64,000 bases of DNA from Hyphomicrobiales bacterium (GCA_900472175.1 UCHD01000003.1:13217-77216), one strand, 5' to 3'; shown: positions 7,991 through 17,753, counted from the first letter of the stretch. Notes: a model not told the origin generated them from the sequence alone. Made by a program: numbers and translations.

Positions 7991-9021
7991 TGGCGGCCGA
8001 GGGCCTTTTCCGTTTTGGCATCGAAAAGATAGAGCGAGCCGGGTTTGGCATGGGCGCTGACCGAGCTGCCAACGGCCGGTAGCAGTTTTGCCGGGGCGGT
8101 TGCAATGACCGATGTACCGGCCGTATCGAAATGCACAAGGGTTTCCGAGCCGAGCGGTTCAACTGCCGTGACCGTACCGGTGAGATTGAACCTGCCGTCT
8201 TGCGTCTCACCGACCAGGAGATCATGCGGTCTGACGCCGATCAGATGCGCCCCTTCCAAGCCGATGCGGGCGCCATCATCTGTCCAGGTCCCGGTAACGA
8301 GGTTCATTGACGGGCTGCCGATGAATTTGGCGGTAAACACATCGACGGGATTTTCGTAGATATTCATCGGTGTCCCCGCCTGCAGGATATGGCCATCACG
8401 CATCACGACGATCCGGTCGGCCATGGTCATCGCTTCGATCTGATCATGAGTGACATAGACGATCGTCGTGCCGAGCCTTTGATGAAGGCGCTTGATCTCG
8501 ATACGCATCTGTGCCCGCAATTGTGCATCCAGATTGGAAAGCGGCTCGTCAAACAGGAAGGCGGACGGGTTACGCACCATGGCGCGGCCGATTGCAACAC
8601 GCTGGCGCTGGCCGCCGGAAAGGGCGGCCGGCCTGCGGGAAAGATAGTCGGTCAACCCGAGCACATTGGCCGTCTCGTCGATTCGCTTGTTTTTTTCGGC
8701 CTGGGAGATTTTCGACGTGTAGAGCCCGAAACCGATATTCTGCCGCACGCTCATATGCGGGTATATCGCATAGTTCTGAAACACCATGGCGATGTTGCGC
8801 TGTTTGGGTTCGCGCTCATTGACGACTTCGCCGCCGATACGCAGCGTTCCGCCCGAAATGTCCTCTAGTCCGGCGATCATCCGCAACGTCGTCGACTTGC
8901 CGCAGCCGGACGGGCCGACGAAAACAACGAATTCGCCATCGGCAATAGTCAGATCGATGCCGTGGACGACGTCCAGCTTGCCATAGCGTTTGAGCAGACC
9001 CTGCAATTCTATGTTTGCCAT
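7987..9021 (-). CDS. CUT1 sugar ABC transporter ATPase (UgpC/MalK type)
   Basis: A 344-residue ATP-binding subunit. Walker A is GPSGCGKST, the signature is LSGGQRQR, Walker B is FLFDEPLSNLD and the switch His is in YVTHDQ. A C-terminal TOBE/OB domain (about 235-344) is typical of MalK-like subunits. It couples to the two permeases at 10540-12338 and the binding protein at 12348. The start and stop codons overlap those of the flanking genes (TGATG with the lyase, ATGA with the kinase), showing translational coupling. Confidence 0.94.
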   Translation of the reverse strand: MANIELQGLLKRYGKLDVVHGIDLTIADGEFVVFVGPSGCGKSTTLRMIAGLEDISGGTLRIGGEVVNEREPKQRNIAMVFQNYAIYPHMSVRQNIGFGLYTSKISQAEKNKRIDETANVLGLTDYLSRRPAALSGGQRQRVAIGRAMVRNPSAFLFDEPLSNLDAQLRAQMRIEIKRLHQRLGTTIVYVTHDQIEAMTMADRIVVMRDGHILQAGTPMNIYENPVDVFTAKFIGSPSMNLVTGTWTDDGARIGLEGAHLIGVRPHDLLVGETQDGRFNLTGTVTAVEPLGSETLVHFDTAGTSVIATAPAKLLPAVGSSVSAHAKPGSLYLFDAKTEKALGRQ

Positions 9022-10535
9022 CAGGCTGCTCCCATCAATGCTTTGAATTTTAAATCGAGTTCGACGGATGCCTTGGCTTCCCGCGCAGCGTTTACCTGCG
9101 CTTCCGCGGCAAATGCGGAAGACTTGTTTCGATATGCGCGCAGCGCCTGCGCCATCGGCTCCGGTGCAGGCCCGCCGAAACGGGTGCGTACTGCAACGAA
9201 GTGCTCCGGCGAGACGAGTTCGGCAAACTGGTCCATATCGACTGAGGGCTTACGGCCCGTCAAAGCCTCGAATGCGGCCAAAAACGGAGCGTAACCGTCA
9301 TGTTCAAGGCCACCACCGCTGGCCACGACCGAGCGCGCCACCGACGCGGCGATCTCATGTGCCTGACGGAATGAGAGACCTTCGAGCCGCACCAGAGAAT
9401 CCGCAAGCTCGGTAATCGTGATGCAGGAGCGGCGGATGTTGATGGCGACTTTCTCGGGATCGATCCGGATCGCAGCGACGAACGAGGCCATCAGATCCAA
9501 CACCCGGCCGGCTGCGTGGAAGGCCTCATAGCCAACCGACTGTGTTTCGCCTTCGCTGTCGTTCATATCGGTGAACGGCGTGTTGTGCATGATATCGAGC
9601 ATCGTGCGGGCGCGGCCAAACGTCTGGCTGGCCAGAAGCCGCATATGCTCGATCGGCACCGGATTACGCTTCTGCGGCATGATCGACGAGATCTGTACCA
9701 GTGCATTCGGCACATAGATCTGGCCAACTTCGAAACTCGTCCAGAACTGAAAATCCTGAATAAGCCGGCCCATATGCAGGAACATCAGTTCGATGGCGCT
9801 GTAGGTGGAGGTGATATAATCGACGGCGGCAATGCAGCTGTATGAGTTCTGCAAGGCTGCGCGAAAGCCGAGCAATTCGGCCACTCTTGCCCGGTCAACC
9901 GGAAAGCCTGATGTGGTGATGGCAGCAGCCCCCATCGGGCTGAGATCGACGATCCGGCGGGCTTCGGACAAACGTTCGATGTCGCGGATGAACACCTCGA
10001 TTGCAGCTGACAGATAGTGACCAAATGTGGTCGGCTGGGCCGGCTGGCCGTGGGTATAGGCGACAATCAGGGTCGCCTTCTCGCGATCAGCAGCTTCTAT
10101 GAGTGTGGCGAGCAATGTATGCGCCTTGACCATCAGCGCATCGATACGCGCCTTCAAGCCAAGCTTGAACAGCGTGTGGTCGATATCATTGCGCGAGCGC
10201 GCGGTATGCAGGCGCCCCGCGACATCGGCCCCGATACGCGCTTTCAGCTCCTTTTCGATCAGGAAGAAGAAGTCTTCGACTTCGCCGGTATAAACGAGCC
10301 CGGCCGGATCAACCTCGCGATCAATTGCCTCAAGCGCCGCGGCGATCTTGGAGGCCTGCGTCCAGTCGAGGATGCCGGTTTCAACCAGCATTACCAGATG
10401 CGCACGGTCGATGCGCCGGAAACCATCGACATGATGGGTCTTGGCGCCGTCGAAAAGCGGACGCAGCACCGTTTCCTTATAGACCGGATCGGGAAAGACG
10501 CTTTTGTCGTTCAGGCGTGGATTGCTCTCGGGCAC
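9021..10535 (-). CDS. Argininosuccinate-lyase homologue in a sugar operon
   Basis: A 504-residue member of the argininosuccinate lyase/fumarase superfamily, longer than housekeeping ArgH (about 460). Superfamily motifs are present: TARSRND (111-117), THGQPAQP with the His (161-168) and the mobile signature loop SSIMPQKRN (283-291). The start is GTG at 10535, preceded by AAAGGA. Superfamily members eliminate fumarate from a C-N or C-O bond on a succinyl/malyl group. Placement between a sugar permease and the MalK-type ATPase, far from arginine genes, argues for a catabolic role on an imported compound carrying an aspartyl, succinyl or malyl group. That substrate is inference; a spare ArgH is the alternative. 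Confidence 0.82.
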   Translation of the reverse strand: MPESNPRLNDKSVFPDPVYKETVLRPLFDGAKTHHVDGFRRIDRAHLVMLVETGILDWTQASKIAAALEAIDREVDPAGLVYTGEVEDFFFLIEKELKARIGADVAGRLHTARSRNDIDHTLFKLGLKARIDALMVKAHTLLATLIEAADREKATLIVAYTHGQPAQPTTFGHYLSAAIEVFIRDIERLSEARRIVDLSPMGAAAITTSGFPVDRARVAELLGFRAALQNSYSCIAAVDYITSTYSAIELMFLHMGRLIQDFQFWTSFEVGQIYVPNALVQISSIMPQKRNPVPIEHMRLLASQTFGRARTMLDIMHNTPFTDMNDSEGETQSVGYEAFHAAGRVLDLMASFVAAIRIDPEKVAINIRRSCITITELADSLVRLEGLSFRQAHEIAASVARSVVASGGGLEHDGYAPFLAAFEALTGRKPSVDMDQFAELVSPEHFVAVRTRFGGPAPEPMAQALRAYRNKSSAFAAEAQVNAAREAKASVELDLKFKALMGAA

Positions 10536-10539
10536 TGTC

Positions 10540-11394
10540 TTATCCTTTCAGACCGGCCAGCATGACGCCGCGCACGATGTAGCGCTGCAGCACCAGGAAG
10601 ACGAGCAGCGTCGGCAAAGTGGCAAGTGCCGCGCCGGTCATGATCATTTCCCATTGAATGGATTGCTCGACGGCAAAGCTCGAAAGCCCGACCGGTAGCG
10701 TATAGAGTTCACGGCTGGTCACCACGATCAGCGGCCAGAAAAAGGCTGTCCAATTGCCAAGGAAGGTGAAGATCGCCAGCGCAGACAGAGCCGGAGTAAC
10801 CAGCGGCATCGCCACTTTCCACCAGATCTGGAATTCGTTGAGGCCATCGATACGGGCGGCCTCCAGAAAGTCGTTCGGCACCGTTTCGAAAAACTGTTTC
10901 ATCAGGAAGGTGCCGAAAGCCGTCATCATGCCAGGGAACATGATGCCCCAGTAGCTATCCAGCCAGCCGAGCTGGCTCGACATCAGATACCAGGGAATAA
11001 CCAGCATTTCCGTCGGGATCATCAGCGTCGACAAGATCGCCAGAAAAATCAGCTGGCGGCCGCGAAACGCAAATTTGGCAAGCGTGTAGCCGACGAGACT
11101 GTCGAAGAATACGTTCGACAATGTTACCGTGCAGGCGACGATGGTGGAGTTCAGGAACCAACGCATGAACCGGCCATCGGAGAGCACGGTGATGTAGTTC
11201 TGCAGTGTCGGAGCGGCCGGGATCAGCCGCAAATCGTAGACTTGGCTTGCTGTCTTCAGCGATGTGGAGAACATGAACAGCAGTGGCGTGATCATCACAA
11301 GGCCGCCAATGAACAGCAGCGTCCAGACAATGATGCGGCCGGGGCGAATATTCGCTTTGGCGAGCGGCGCGGTATTCTGGGCAAGTGCCGTCAT
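10540..11394 (-). CDS. CUT1 sugar ABC transporter permease (UgpE/MalG type)
   Basis: A 284-residue inner-membrane subunit with six predicted hydrophobic segments and the EAA loop EAARIDGLNEFQIWWKVAMP that contacts the ATPase. The N-terminal segment (WTLLFIGGLVMITPLLFMF) and the ending on a basic cytosolic tail are as in MalG-like permeases. The ATG overlaps the stop of the partner permease by four bases, and the lyase starts four bases after it. It forms the channel with the gene at 11391. Confidence 0.93.
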   Translation of the reverse strand: MTALAQNTAPLAKANIRPGRIIVWTLLFIGGLVMITPLLFMFSTSLKTASQVYDLRLIPAAPTLQNYITVLSDGRFMRWFLNSTIVACTVTLSNVFFDSLVGYTLAKFAFRGRQLIFLAILSTLMIPTEMLVIPWYLMSSQLGWLDSYWGIMFPGMMTAFGTFLMKQFFETVPNDFLEAARIDGLNEFQIWWKVAMPLVTPALSALAIFTFLGNWTAFFWPLIVVTSRELYTLPVGLSSFAVEQSIQWEMIMTGAALATLPTLLVFLVLQRYIVRGVMLAGLKG

Positions 11395-12338
11395 TTGCGT
11401 TCCCTCAGTATCCAGAGCTGCAGAAGTGACACAGCCAGCAGGATGGCAAAGAGCACAACAGTTTGCGCTGCCGCATAGCCCATGTTGTAGGATGAAAAGG
11501 CCGTCTGATAGATCATCAGCACCAGCGGTTTGGTTGATCCGAGCGGGCCGCCCGGATCATTGGTCGTCATGTTGTAGACCTGATCGAAAATGCGCAGGAA
11601 ACCGATCGAAGAAAAGACGACAAGAAAGACGGTGGTGGGCTTTAGCAGCGGCAGCGTGATTTTCCACAGGATCGGCCATTCGCCTAATCCATCAATTTTC
11701 GCCGCCTCGTAATAGGTCGAGGGAATGGCGCGAAGACCAGCCATGAAAATGATGATCTGAAACCCGAGGCCGGCCCAGATCGAGGTCACCATGATTGACG
11801 GCAAAGCCTGATCGACGGAGCGTATGAAGGCTTGCTGCGGCAGTCCGATCAGGCCGAGCACGTCGTTGATGACGCCAATCGGTGCCGGTTGATAGAACCA
11901 ACGCCAGACCCAGGCCATAGCGGCAGCCGTCGTCAGAAACGGCAGGAAATAGAGAGCCCTGATCAGCCCATGGAGAATGCGCACCCGATCGAGATAGAAA
12001 GAGATCACGAAGGAAATCAGCAAGCTGACCGGCGTGCCGATAATCAGATAGGTGAACGTGTTGCGAAAAACCTTCCAGAATTGCGGATCATTGTAGAGCT
12101 TCACGTAATTGGCAAAGCCGATGAATTTCGGCGGCTTCATCAGGTTCCAGTTGGTGAAGGACAGATAGAAGGCCTGCAGTGTCGGGTAAAACCGGATGAC
12201 GCAGTAAAACAGGATCGGCAGGGCCAGGAATGTCCAGACCCAAATGAGGCGCTTGTGGCGCATGGATAGCCGATCCCAAAGGGATGCGGCGGGGCGGCGC
12301 GCGGCCGTCCCATCCGTATTTCCAGGTGCGGAGCTCAT
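11391..12338 (-). CDS. CUT1 sugar ABC transporter permease (UgpA/MalF type)
   Basis: A 315-residue inner-membrane subunit. A cytosolic N-terminal tail precedes the first membrane helix (WTFLALPILFYCVIRFYPTL), and the EAA loop is EAAKIDGLGEWPILWKITLP. It is the second gene after the binding protein, with nine bases between them, and overlaps the next permease by four bases. Length and topology match the MalF/UgpA class without the large periplasmic loop of E. coli MalF. Confidence 0.93.
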   Translation of the reverse strand: MSSAPGNTDGTAARRPAASLWDRLSMRHKRLIWVWTFLALPILFYCVIRFYPTLQAFYLSFTNWNLMKPPKFIGFANYVKLYNDPQFWKVFRNTFTYLIIGTPVSLLISFVISFYLDRVRILHGLIRALYFLPFLTTAAAMAWVWRWFYQPAPIGVINDVLGLIGLPQQAFIRSVDQALPSIMVTSIWAGLGFQIIIFMAGLRAIPSTYYEAAKIDGLGEWPILWKITLPLLKPTTVFLVVFSSIGFLRIFDQVYNMTTNDPGGPLGSTKPLVLMIYQTAFSSYNMGYAAAQTVVLFAILLAVSLLQLWILRERK

Positions 12339-12347
12339 GGCTTGCCC

Positions 12348-13604
12348 TTATTTGGTCTTTGCAGCGTCGATGATCTCCTGCTCGGCTGTTGCAGCCTGAG
12401 CAATGGAGTCCTCAGGAGACTGCTTTTCCAGCAGCACGCGATTGACCATGTCGATGGCCGTCTGGCGCTGGGCGGCTTCGTCGACAAACAGCGTTGTGTG
12501 AGCGTAATCCAGCGCCTTCAGGAACGGTGAATAGATCGGATCGGCCAGATTGGCCTCGGTCAGAGCGGCAGAGCGGCGGGCTGGCAGTTCGCCGACCGTA
12601 TCCAGCCAGACCTTCATGGCTTCCGGCGAAGAGATGTAGGCAAGGAACTTCTTCGAAGCTTCGAGCTTCTCGCCGCTCACCTTGGCACCGATGCCATTGG
12701 CAAAATAGCTGGCGTAATTCGAACGTATGCCCGCGGCATTGGTCGGCAGTTCAGTAACACCCCATTCGAAGTCCTTGATGCTCTTGAAGGAGCCGAGACG
12801 GAAGGTGCCGTCGATGGTCATCGCCGCACGGCCAGCGCGGAAAGCAGCCTGGCCTTCATCCATGAAGCCAACCTCACCAACCTTCTGTTCGGTCTGCAGG
12901 TCTGTGTAGAACTTCAGCGCCTTGATGCCAGCATCGTTGTTGTACGTTACCTTGGAATAATCGGCCGTATACGGCTCGCCGCCGTTCTGGCGGATCAACA
13001 CCTCACGCCACCACTGGTGGTCCTGCCCGGCCATATCCATCGTTGTGCCGGCCACGGTCATATTGCCATTGGCATCATGCTTCGCAGTCTTTTCAGCGGC
13101 GGCAACGAATTCATCGACCGTCTTCGGAGGGCTCTTCGGATCGAGGCCAGCTTCCTGGAATAGCTTCTTGTTATAGAACAGCGCCAGCGAACGAACGGCG
13201 GTCGGCAGGCCATAATAGTCGTCGCCACGCTTCATGGCAGAGACGATCGGAAAGAACTCGCTTTCGATCTTGTCGTGCGGAAAAGCATCTACAGGCAAAG
13301 GCTGGACGAGACCGCCGGCGATGAACTGGTCAAGCCAGCCATAGAAAAGCTGCATTACATCGGGGCCACTGCCGGACATGTTGGCGGCAACGACGCGGGT
13401 CTGGTAGTCGGCATAAGGGAATGTTGTCTGCTTGACGGTAATATCCGGATTGGCCTTCTCGAAATTCTCGATCAGCTGATCCATCGCCTTGACGCGGGTT
13501 TCGTAGACATACTGCCAATATTCGATCTCAACAGCCTGGGCACTGTTGACGGCAAAGACGCTAATACCCGTAAAAAGACCGGCCAATAGAATTCCGCGAC
13601 GCAT
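12348..13604 (-). CDS. Extracellular sugar-binding protein (family 1)
   Basis: A 418-residue periplasmic solute-binding protein. The start at 13604 is set by a perfect AGGAGG six bases upstream and by the signal peptide MRRGILLAGLFTGISVFAVN ending before AQAVEIEYWQ. The body shows the family pattern (ENFEKANPDITVKQTTFPYA, LPTAVRSLALFYNKKLFQEA). It is the first gene of the transporter operon, divergent from the ROK regulator. The ligand is probably a sugar or sugar conjugate; the motifs do not say which. Confidence 0.93.
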   Translation of the reverse strand: MRRGILLAGLFTGISVFAVNSAQAVEIEYWQYVYETRVKAMDQLIENFEKANPDITVKQTTFPYADYQTRVVAANMSGSGPDVMQLFYGWLDQFIAGGLVQPLPVDAFPHDKIESEFFPIVSAMKRGDDYYGLPTAVRSLALFYNKKLFQEAGLDPKSPPKTVDEFVAAAEKTAKHDANGNMTVAGTTMDMAGQDHQWWREVLIRQNGGEPYTADYSKVTYNNDAGIKALKFYTDLQTEQKVGEVGFMDEGQAAFRAGRAAMTIDGTFRLGSFKSIKDFEWGVTELPTNAAGIRSNYASYFANGIGAKVSGEKLEASKKFLAYISSPEAMKVWLDTVGELPARRSAALTEANLADPIYSPFLKALDYAHTTLFVDEAAQRQTAIDMVNRVLLEKQSPEDSIAQAATAEQEIIDAAKTK

Positions 13605-13806
13605 AGTAATCCTCCTTATGCCGAGCCGGTGGTGATTCCGCTCGTGCTCATCTGGTTCCCCAAAGCTACCTGCAATGTTTTGCTCAGCGCTTCGATTTGC
13701 TTGTCGGGGAGGATCTCCGAAGACCCGAAGGCCACCCTTCCCTTTTTCATAATCGCAGGTTCGCGATCTCCCTAGGCTCATCCGGGCGATGCGTTTTGTC
13801 AATAAG

Positions 13807-13824
13807 ATAATTTAGTTTAATTAT
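13807..13824. promoter_or_regulatory. AT-rich inverted repeat between operon and ROK gene
   Basis: ATAATT-TAGTTT-AATTAT is a perfect six-base inverted repeat in the only AT-rich stretch of the 281-base divergent region. ROK repressors such as NagC and XylR bind AT-rich dyads, so this is a candidate operator controlling the binding-protein operon and the ROK gene itself. It is not tested by any second copy in the cluster. Confidence 0.45.
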
Positions 13825-13885
13825 TCTATTGCGGTCTGCCGCACCCTGGGGCTATCCCTATGTCGCAGAGGCAAAGGTGGTCGAC

Positions 13886-15106
13886 ATGGCGCGGCAGTCA
13901 GGCAAACAACAGATCGCGATCGGGAAAAATCCGGAACGCAGCCGGGATCATAACCGGCGCGTCGTGCTGGATGTCGTGCGGATGCACGGCTCTCTCGGGC
14001 GCATGCACATTGCCAAGCTCACGCAACTGACGGCCCAGGCAGTGGCCAACATTGTCGATGAACTCGTTGGCGAAGAACTGCTGATGGAAATCGGCCGCCT
14101 GCGATCGGGCCGTGGCCAGCCACCCATCCAGTTTGCAGTCAATCCGGATGGGGCCGTCACCATCGGCACCGAAATTGCGGCCGATCACATGGTGACCACC
14201 GTCCTCGATCTCTCCGGACAGGTTCGTTCGCGGTCGATCGTCGCCGTGCTGGATACCCGGCCGGAATACATCGTTCCGTTTTTCGCGCGACAGGTTGAAG
14301 CCGTTCGCGCGCAGTTTCCGTCGAAGTTGCTGGGCATCGGCGTCGTCATGCCCGGCCCATTCGAAATCGATGGCATGAGTTCCGTCGGTCCGACCACGCT
14401 GCCTGGCTGGGGATCGATCGACGCGGCAGCTGTTCTGAGCGCGGCCAGCGGGGAAACGGTCATCGTCGAAAACGATGCCAATGCGGCAGCCGTTAGCGAA
14501 CGCTTGTTCGGCGCCGGACGGGCGATCTCGAATTTCGGCATGATCTATTTCGGCGTCGGCGTCGGGCTCGGGCTTATCCATGATGGCGCACCGTTTCGCG
14601 GTGCCTTTGGCAATGCCGGTGAAATCGGCCATGTTGTCGTCGCTCCGCGCGGCCGCCCTTGTGCCTGCGGCCAGAACGGTTGCCTGGAACGCTACGCCTC
14701 GGTCTACGCACTAAAGGAAAAGCTCGCAGCAGCTGGCTTCGAGAATTCCGATTTCGAAGCCATCGAGGTTATGCACAGAGAGGGCAATCCGGTCGTCCGG
14801 GAATGGATTGCGGAGACGGCGGAATATCTGTCGCCCATGGTCGCGATGCTCGAAAATGTGCTCGATCCGGAGACACTCATTCTGGGGGGCGCGCTGCCGG
14901 ATGCGGTTATCGACGACATCATAGACGCGCTGCAGGCGCTGCCCGTCTCGGTGGCGAGCCGCCGGACACGTGCCCTGCCCCGTGTCATGCGCGGACAGAC
15001 GGGCCAGTTGACGGCGGCGCTCGGTGCTGCCGCGCTGCCGCTTTTCGAAGCTGTGACGCCGAAGATGGAAACGTCGCAAACAGGCGTGACCGAGAACGTG
15101 GCCTGA
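13886..15106 (+). CDS. ROK-family transcriptional regulator
   Basis: A 406-residue regulator. An N-terminal winged helix (about 20-75, VLDVVRMHGSLGRMHIAKLT) is joined to a ROK sugar-kinase-like domain with ENDANAAAV, a glycine-rich phosphate loop and the zinc motif CACGQNGCLERYAS. The start at 13886 is preferred because AAGGTGG precedes it and MARQSGKQQ gives the usual N-terminus; the frame is open for 19 more codons upstream. The domain layout is that of NagC/XylR-type repressors, released by a sugar or sugar phosphate. It is divergent from the transporter operon and 46 bases upstream of the deacetylase, which it probably controls too. Confidence 0.92.
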   Translation: MARQSGKQQIAIGKNPERSRDHNRRVVLDVVRMHGSLGRMHIAKLTQLTAQAVANIVDELVGEELLMEIGRLRSGRGQPPIQFAVNPDGAVTIGTEIAADHMVTTVLDLSGQVRSRSIVAVLDTRPEYIVPFFARQVEAVRAQFPSKLLGIGVVMPGPFEIDGMSSVGPTTLPGWGSIDAAAVLSAASGETVIVENDANAAAVSERLFGAGRAISNFGMIYFGVGVGLGLIHDGAPFRGAFGNAGEIGHVVVAPRGRPCACGQNGCLERYASVYALKEKLAAAGFENSDFEAIEVMHREGNPVVREWIAETAEYLSPMVAMLENVLDPETLILGGALPDAVIDDIIDALQALPVSVASRRTRALPRVMRGQTGQLTAALGAAALPLFEAVTPKMETSQTGVTENVA

Positions 15107-15152
15107 ACCAAAGGCGATGGCGACCAGAGATGAAGAGATGGGAGAAGAAGGC

Positions 15153-17561
15153 ATGCTGACCGATCGCGAGCGCATCGAGAGACAGAAACAGAACCCTTCG
15201 TTGATCGGCCTGCATCGGGCTCTGTCCCGGCTGAACTCCTGCGTCACCATCATGAACACCGGCGCTCATCCGGACGACGAGCATAATAGCCTGCTTGCTT
15301 ACCTTCGGTTAGCGCTTGGCATGCGGATCATCGTTGCGTGTTCCACGCGCGGCGAAGGCGGCCAGAGCGCCATCGGCCCGGAACGGCTTGGCGCGCTTGG
15401 CGTCGTACGCAGCCGCGAAATGGAAGAGGCAGCGCGCGAGCTCGATGCGGATATCCACTGGCTGGGGCACGGTCCTGAAGACCCCATTCATGATTTCGGA
15501 TTTTCAAAGGACGGCGACCAGACCTTCGCCCGTTGGGGCGAAGAGCGAATGGTCGAGCGGCTGGTGCGCGCCTATCGAACGGAGCGGCCGGATATCGTGC
15601 TGCCGACATTTCTCGACGTACCGGGCCAGCATGGCCACCACCGTGCGATGACGCGAGCGGCGGAGACAGCCATTCGGCTGGCTGCCGATCCGGCAGCCTT
15701 TCCCGAACATATGTCGGAGGGTTTGAAACCGTGGGCGGTATCAAAATTCTACCTACCAGCCTGGTCCGGCGGCGGCGAAACCTATGATGACGAGGTGCCG
15801 CCGCCGCCCGCCACGCTTCTGATCAAGACAACCGGCCTGGAGCCGGCGACAGGTGCAAGCTACGATCATATCGGCGAATGGTCGCGCTATTATCACGCCT
15901 CTCAAGGCATGGGCCGCTGGCGCGACCGGCCACGCGAGGACTGGCCGCTGCATCTCGGATACGCCATGGCCGGTGTCGGAGACGAAGCCTCCATTTCTGA
16001 TGGTCTGCCCACCACACTTGCCCAGCTTGGCGATCAGGCAGACGTGCCGCAGAGCGTTGTTGATGCCCTGGCGATTGCCGATGCGTGCATCGCCAAAGCC
16101 ATCGGCAGTTTCCCCGACCTTTCCCGCATCGCTGATGCGCTACGTCAGGCTGCTTACGCGATCGATGAAGCCATTGCAGCCAGCAGCGCATCTCTGCTGG
16201 AGCTGCATGGGCATCGGTTCGCTCGTAAGCTTTCGCAAATAGATGCCGCTATCTTTGCGACACAGGGCATCACCGTCAGGGCTGTCGCCAGCCCGGCAAC
16301 GTTGTCGCCCGGCACTCAAGGCTCATTGACGCTGCATATTAGCGGCGTTCCCAGCAGTGCGTCTCTGAAAGCCGATCTCCATCTGCCTGCGGGCGTATCG
16401 GCTACTCGTCGGCAGCAAGGCGCTGACGACCAGGTCGTCTTTGACTTGACCGTCGCCGCCGATGCCCCACTGTCCCCGCAATACGCTCCATTATGGTCAA
16501 GCATGGGCGGCAATGACGGTGCGTTCGCGGAGATTTCTATCGAGGTCGGGGGAAGAGCGGTCACGACACGCATCGATATTGAAGAACCGCTTTCCATAGT
16601 GCCGACATATTCCTTGGTATTGTCGCCAAATGCCATCATTGCGCCGTTTGATGCCAAGCTCCGGCAGTGGACTGTGAAGGCGCAGGGCGCCGAGGCAAAT
16701 ATCACGTTCGCGGTTCCAGATGGCTGGTCGGTGCATAGGCAGATAGGCGGTTTCCAAGTGACTGCGCCAGCGTCGATATCACCCGGTTTGACTGTTCTCG
16801 CACCGAACATCGACAGCCGGCCTGCGATGCGTGTCACACCGATTGCCTATCCCCACATCGGGCGGACCGCTTTTCGTGAACCGGAGACCTTGCGCATTCT
16901 AGCGCTCGATCTGAAGCTCCCCGAGAACGCCAAGGTGGGCTATGTCGGTGGCGGAGCTGATCGTGTCGGCCTGTGGTTGCAGCGCATGGGCATTGATGTC
17001 ACCGAACTCGACGCCTCGTCATTGGCTGGCGATCTCTCGGGGTTCACGACAATCGTTGTCGGCATTTTCGCCTTCGGTATCCGCAAGGATCTGGCAGCGG
17101 CCACCCCGCGGCTGCATCGTTTTGTGGAGAATGGCGGGCATCTCGTTACGCTTTATCACCGGCCGTCGGATGGCTGGAACCCGAACGAGACGCCGCCACT
17201 TCGCATCGAGATTGGCACGCCTTCGGTGCGCTGGCGGGTCACCGATCCTGCAGCGGTTATCGATGTCCTGAGGCCGGACCACCCCCTGATGATCGGCCCG
17301 AACCGGATTGAGGCCAGCGATTGGCAGGGATGGGACAAGGAACGCGGGCTTTATTTCGCAGCGCGCTGGAACGAGGCCTATCAGCCGCTGCTATCAATGG
17401 GCGATCCCGGTGAAAGCCCATTGCAAGGATCACTGATCTCTGCCGAGATCGGTCGAGGGCGGCATACACACGTGAGCCTCGTTTTGCACCACCAACTTGA
17501 CAAGCTCGTGCCCGGAGCTTTCAGGGTGATCGCCAATCTCGTCCAGCCCGTGGGCCTCTAG
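15153..17561 (+). CDS. Long PIG-L family deacetylase
   Basis: An 802-residue protein. The first 250 residues are a PIG-L (LmbE-like) zinc amidohydrolase domain with the AHPDDEH motif at 38-44 and the later GHHRAM histidines. PIG-L enzymes remove acetyl from N-acetylglucosamine-type groups (as in mycothiol, bacillithiol and GPI-anchor synthesis). The remaining 550 residues include beta-rich segments (about 380-560) and a C-terminal part (GYVGGGADRVGLWLQRMGID onward) that resembles a glutamine-amidotransferase-like fold; I recognise no catalytic residues there. No signal peptide is seen, so it should be cytosolic. The start at 15153 is preferred for its GGAG ribosome site; an ATG at 15117 would add 12 residues. 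It is the second gene after the ROK regulator. Confidence 0.87.
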   Translation: MLTDRERIERQKQNPSLIGLHRALSRLNSCVTIMNTGAHPDDEHNSLLAYLRLALGMRIIVACSTRGEGGQSAIGPERLGALGVVRSREMEEAARELDADIHWLGHGPEDPIHDFGFSKDGDQTFARWGEERMVERLVRAYRTERPDIVLPTFLDVPGQHGHHRAMTRAAETAIRLAADPAAFPEHMSEGLKPWAVSKFYLPAWSGGGETYDDEVPPPPATLLIKTTGLEPATGASYDHIGEWSRYYHASQGMGRWRDRPREDWPLHLGYAMAGVGDEASISDGLPTTLAQLGDQADVPQSVVDALAIADACIAKAIGSFPDLSRIADALRQAAYAIDEAIAASSASLLELHGHRFARKLSQIDAAIFATQGITVRAVASPATLSPGTQGSLTLHISGVPSSASLKADLHLPAGVSATRRQQGADDQVVFDLTVAADAPLSPQYAPLWSSMGGNDGAFAEISIEVGGRAVTTRIDIEEPLSIVPTYSLVLSPNAIIAPFDAKLRQWTVKAQGAEANITFAVPDGWSVHRQIGGFQVTAPASISPGLTVLAPNIDSRPAMRVTPIAYPHIGRTAFREPETLRILALDLKLPENAKVGYVGGGADRVGLWLQRMGIDVTELDASSLAGDLSGFTTIVVGIFAFGIRKDLAAATPRLHRFVENGGHLVTLYHRPSDGWNPNETPPLRIEIGTPSVRWRVTDPAAVIDVLRPDHPLMIGPNRIEASDWQGWDKERGLYFAARWNEAYQPLLSMGDPGESPLQGSLISAEIGRGRHTHVSLVLHHQLDKLVPGAFRVIANLVQPVGL

Positions 17562-17753
17562 CCACGATTCCGGCAGCCGATTTGCTGTCATTGGTTATCG
17601 AGCAACTCGATGGACATGATCGGTTGAGGCTTCGTCGTGTCGTACGAAAGATTTGGCAATCGGCCCCTCGCCGATCTTGTCCTGCCCCCCTAAAGGAGAA
17701 GCAAGGGAGTCGCCACCTCCGGGGGCGAATCTGCCGACGCTTCGTGGTGGTGC

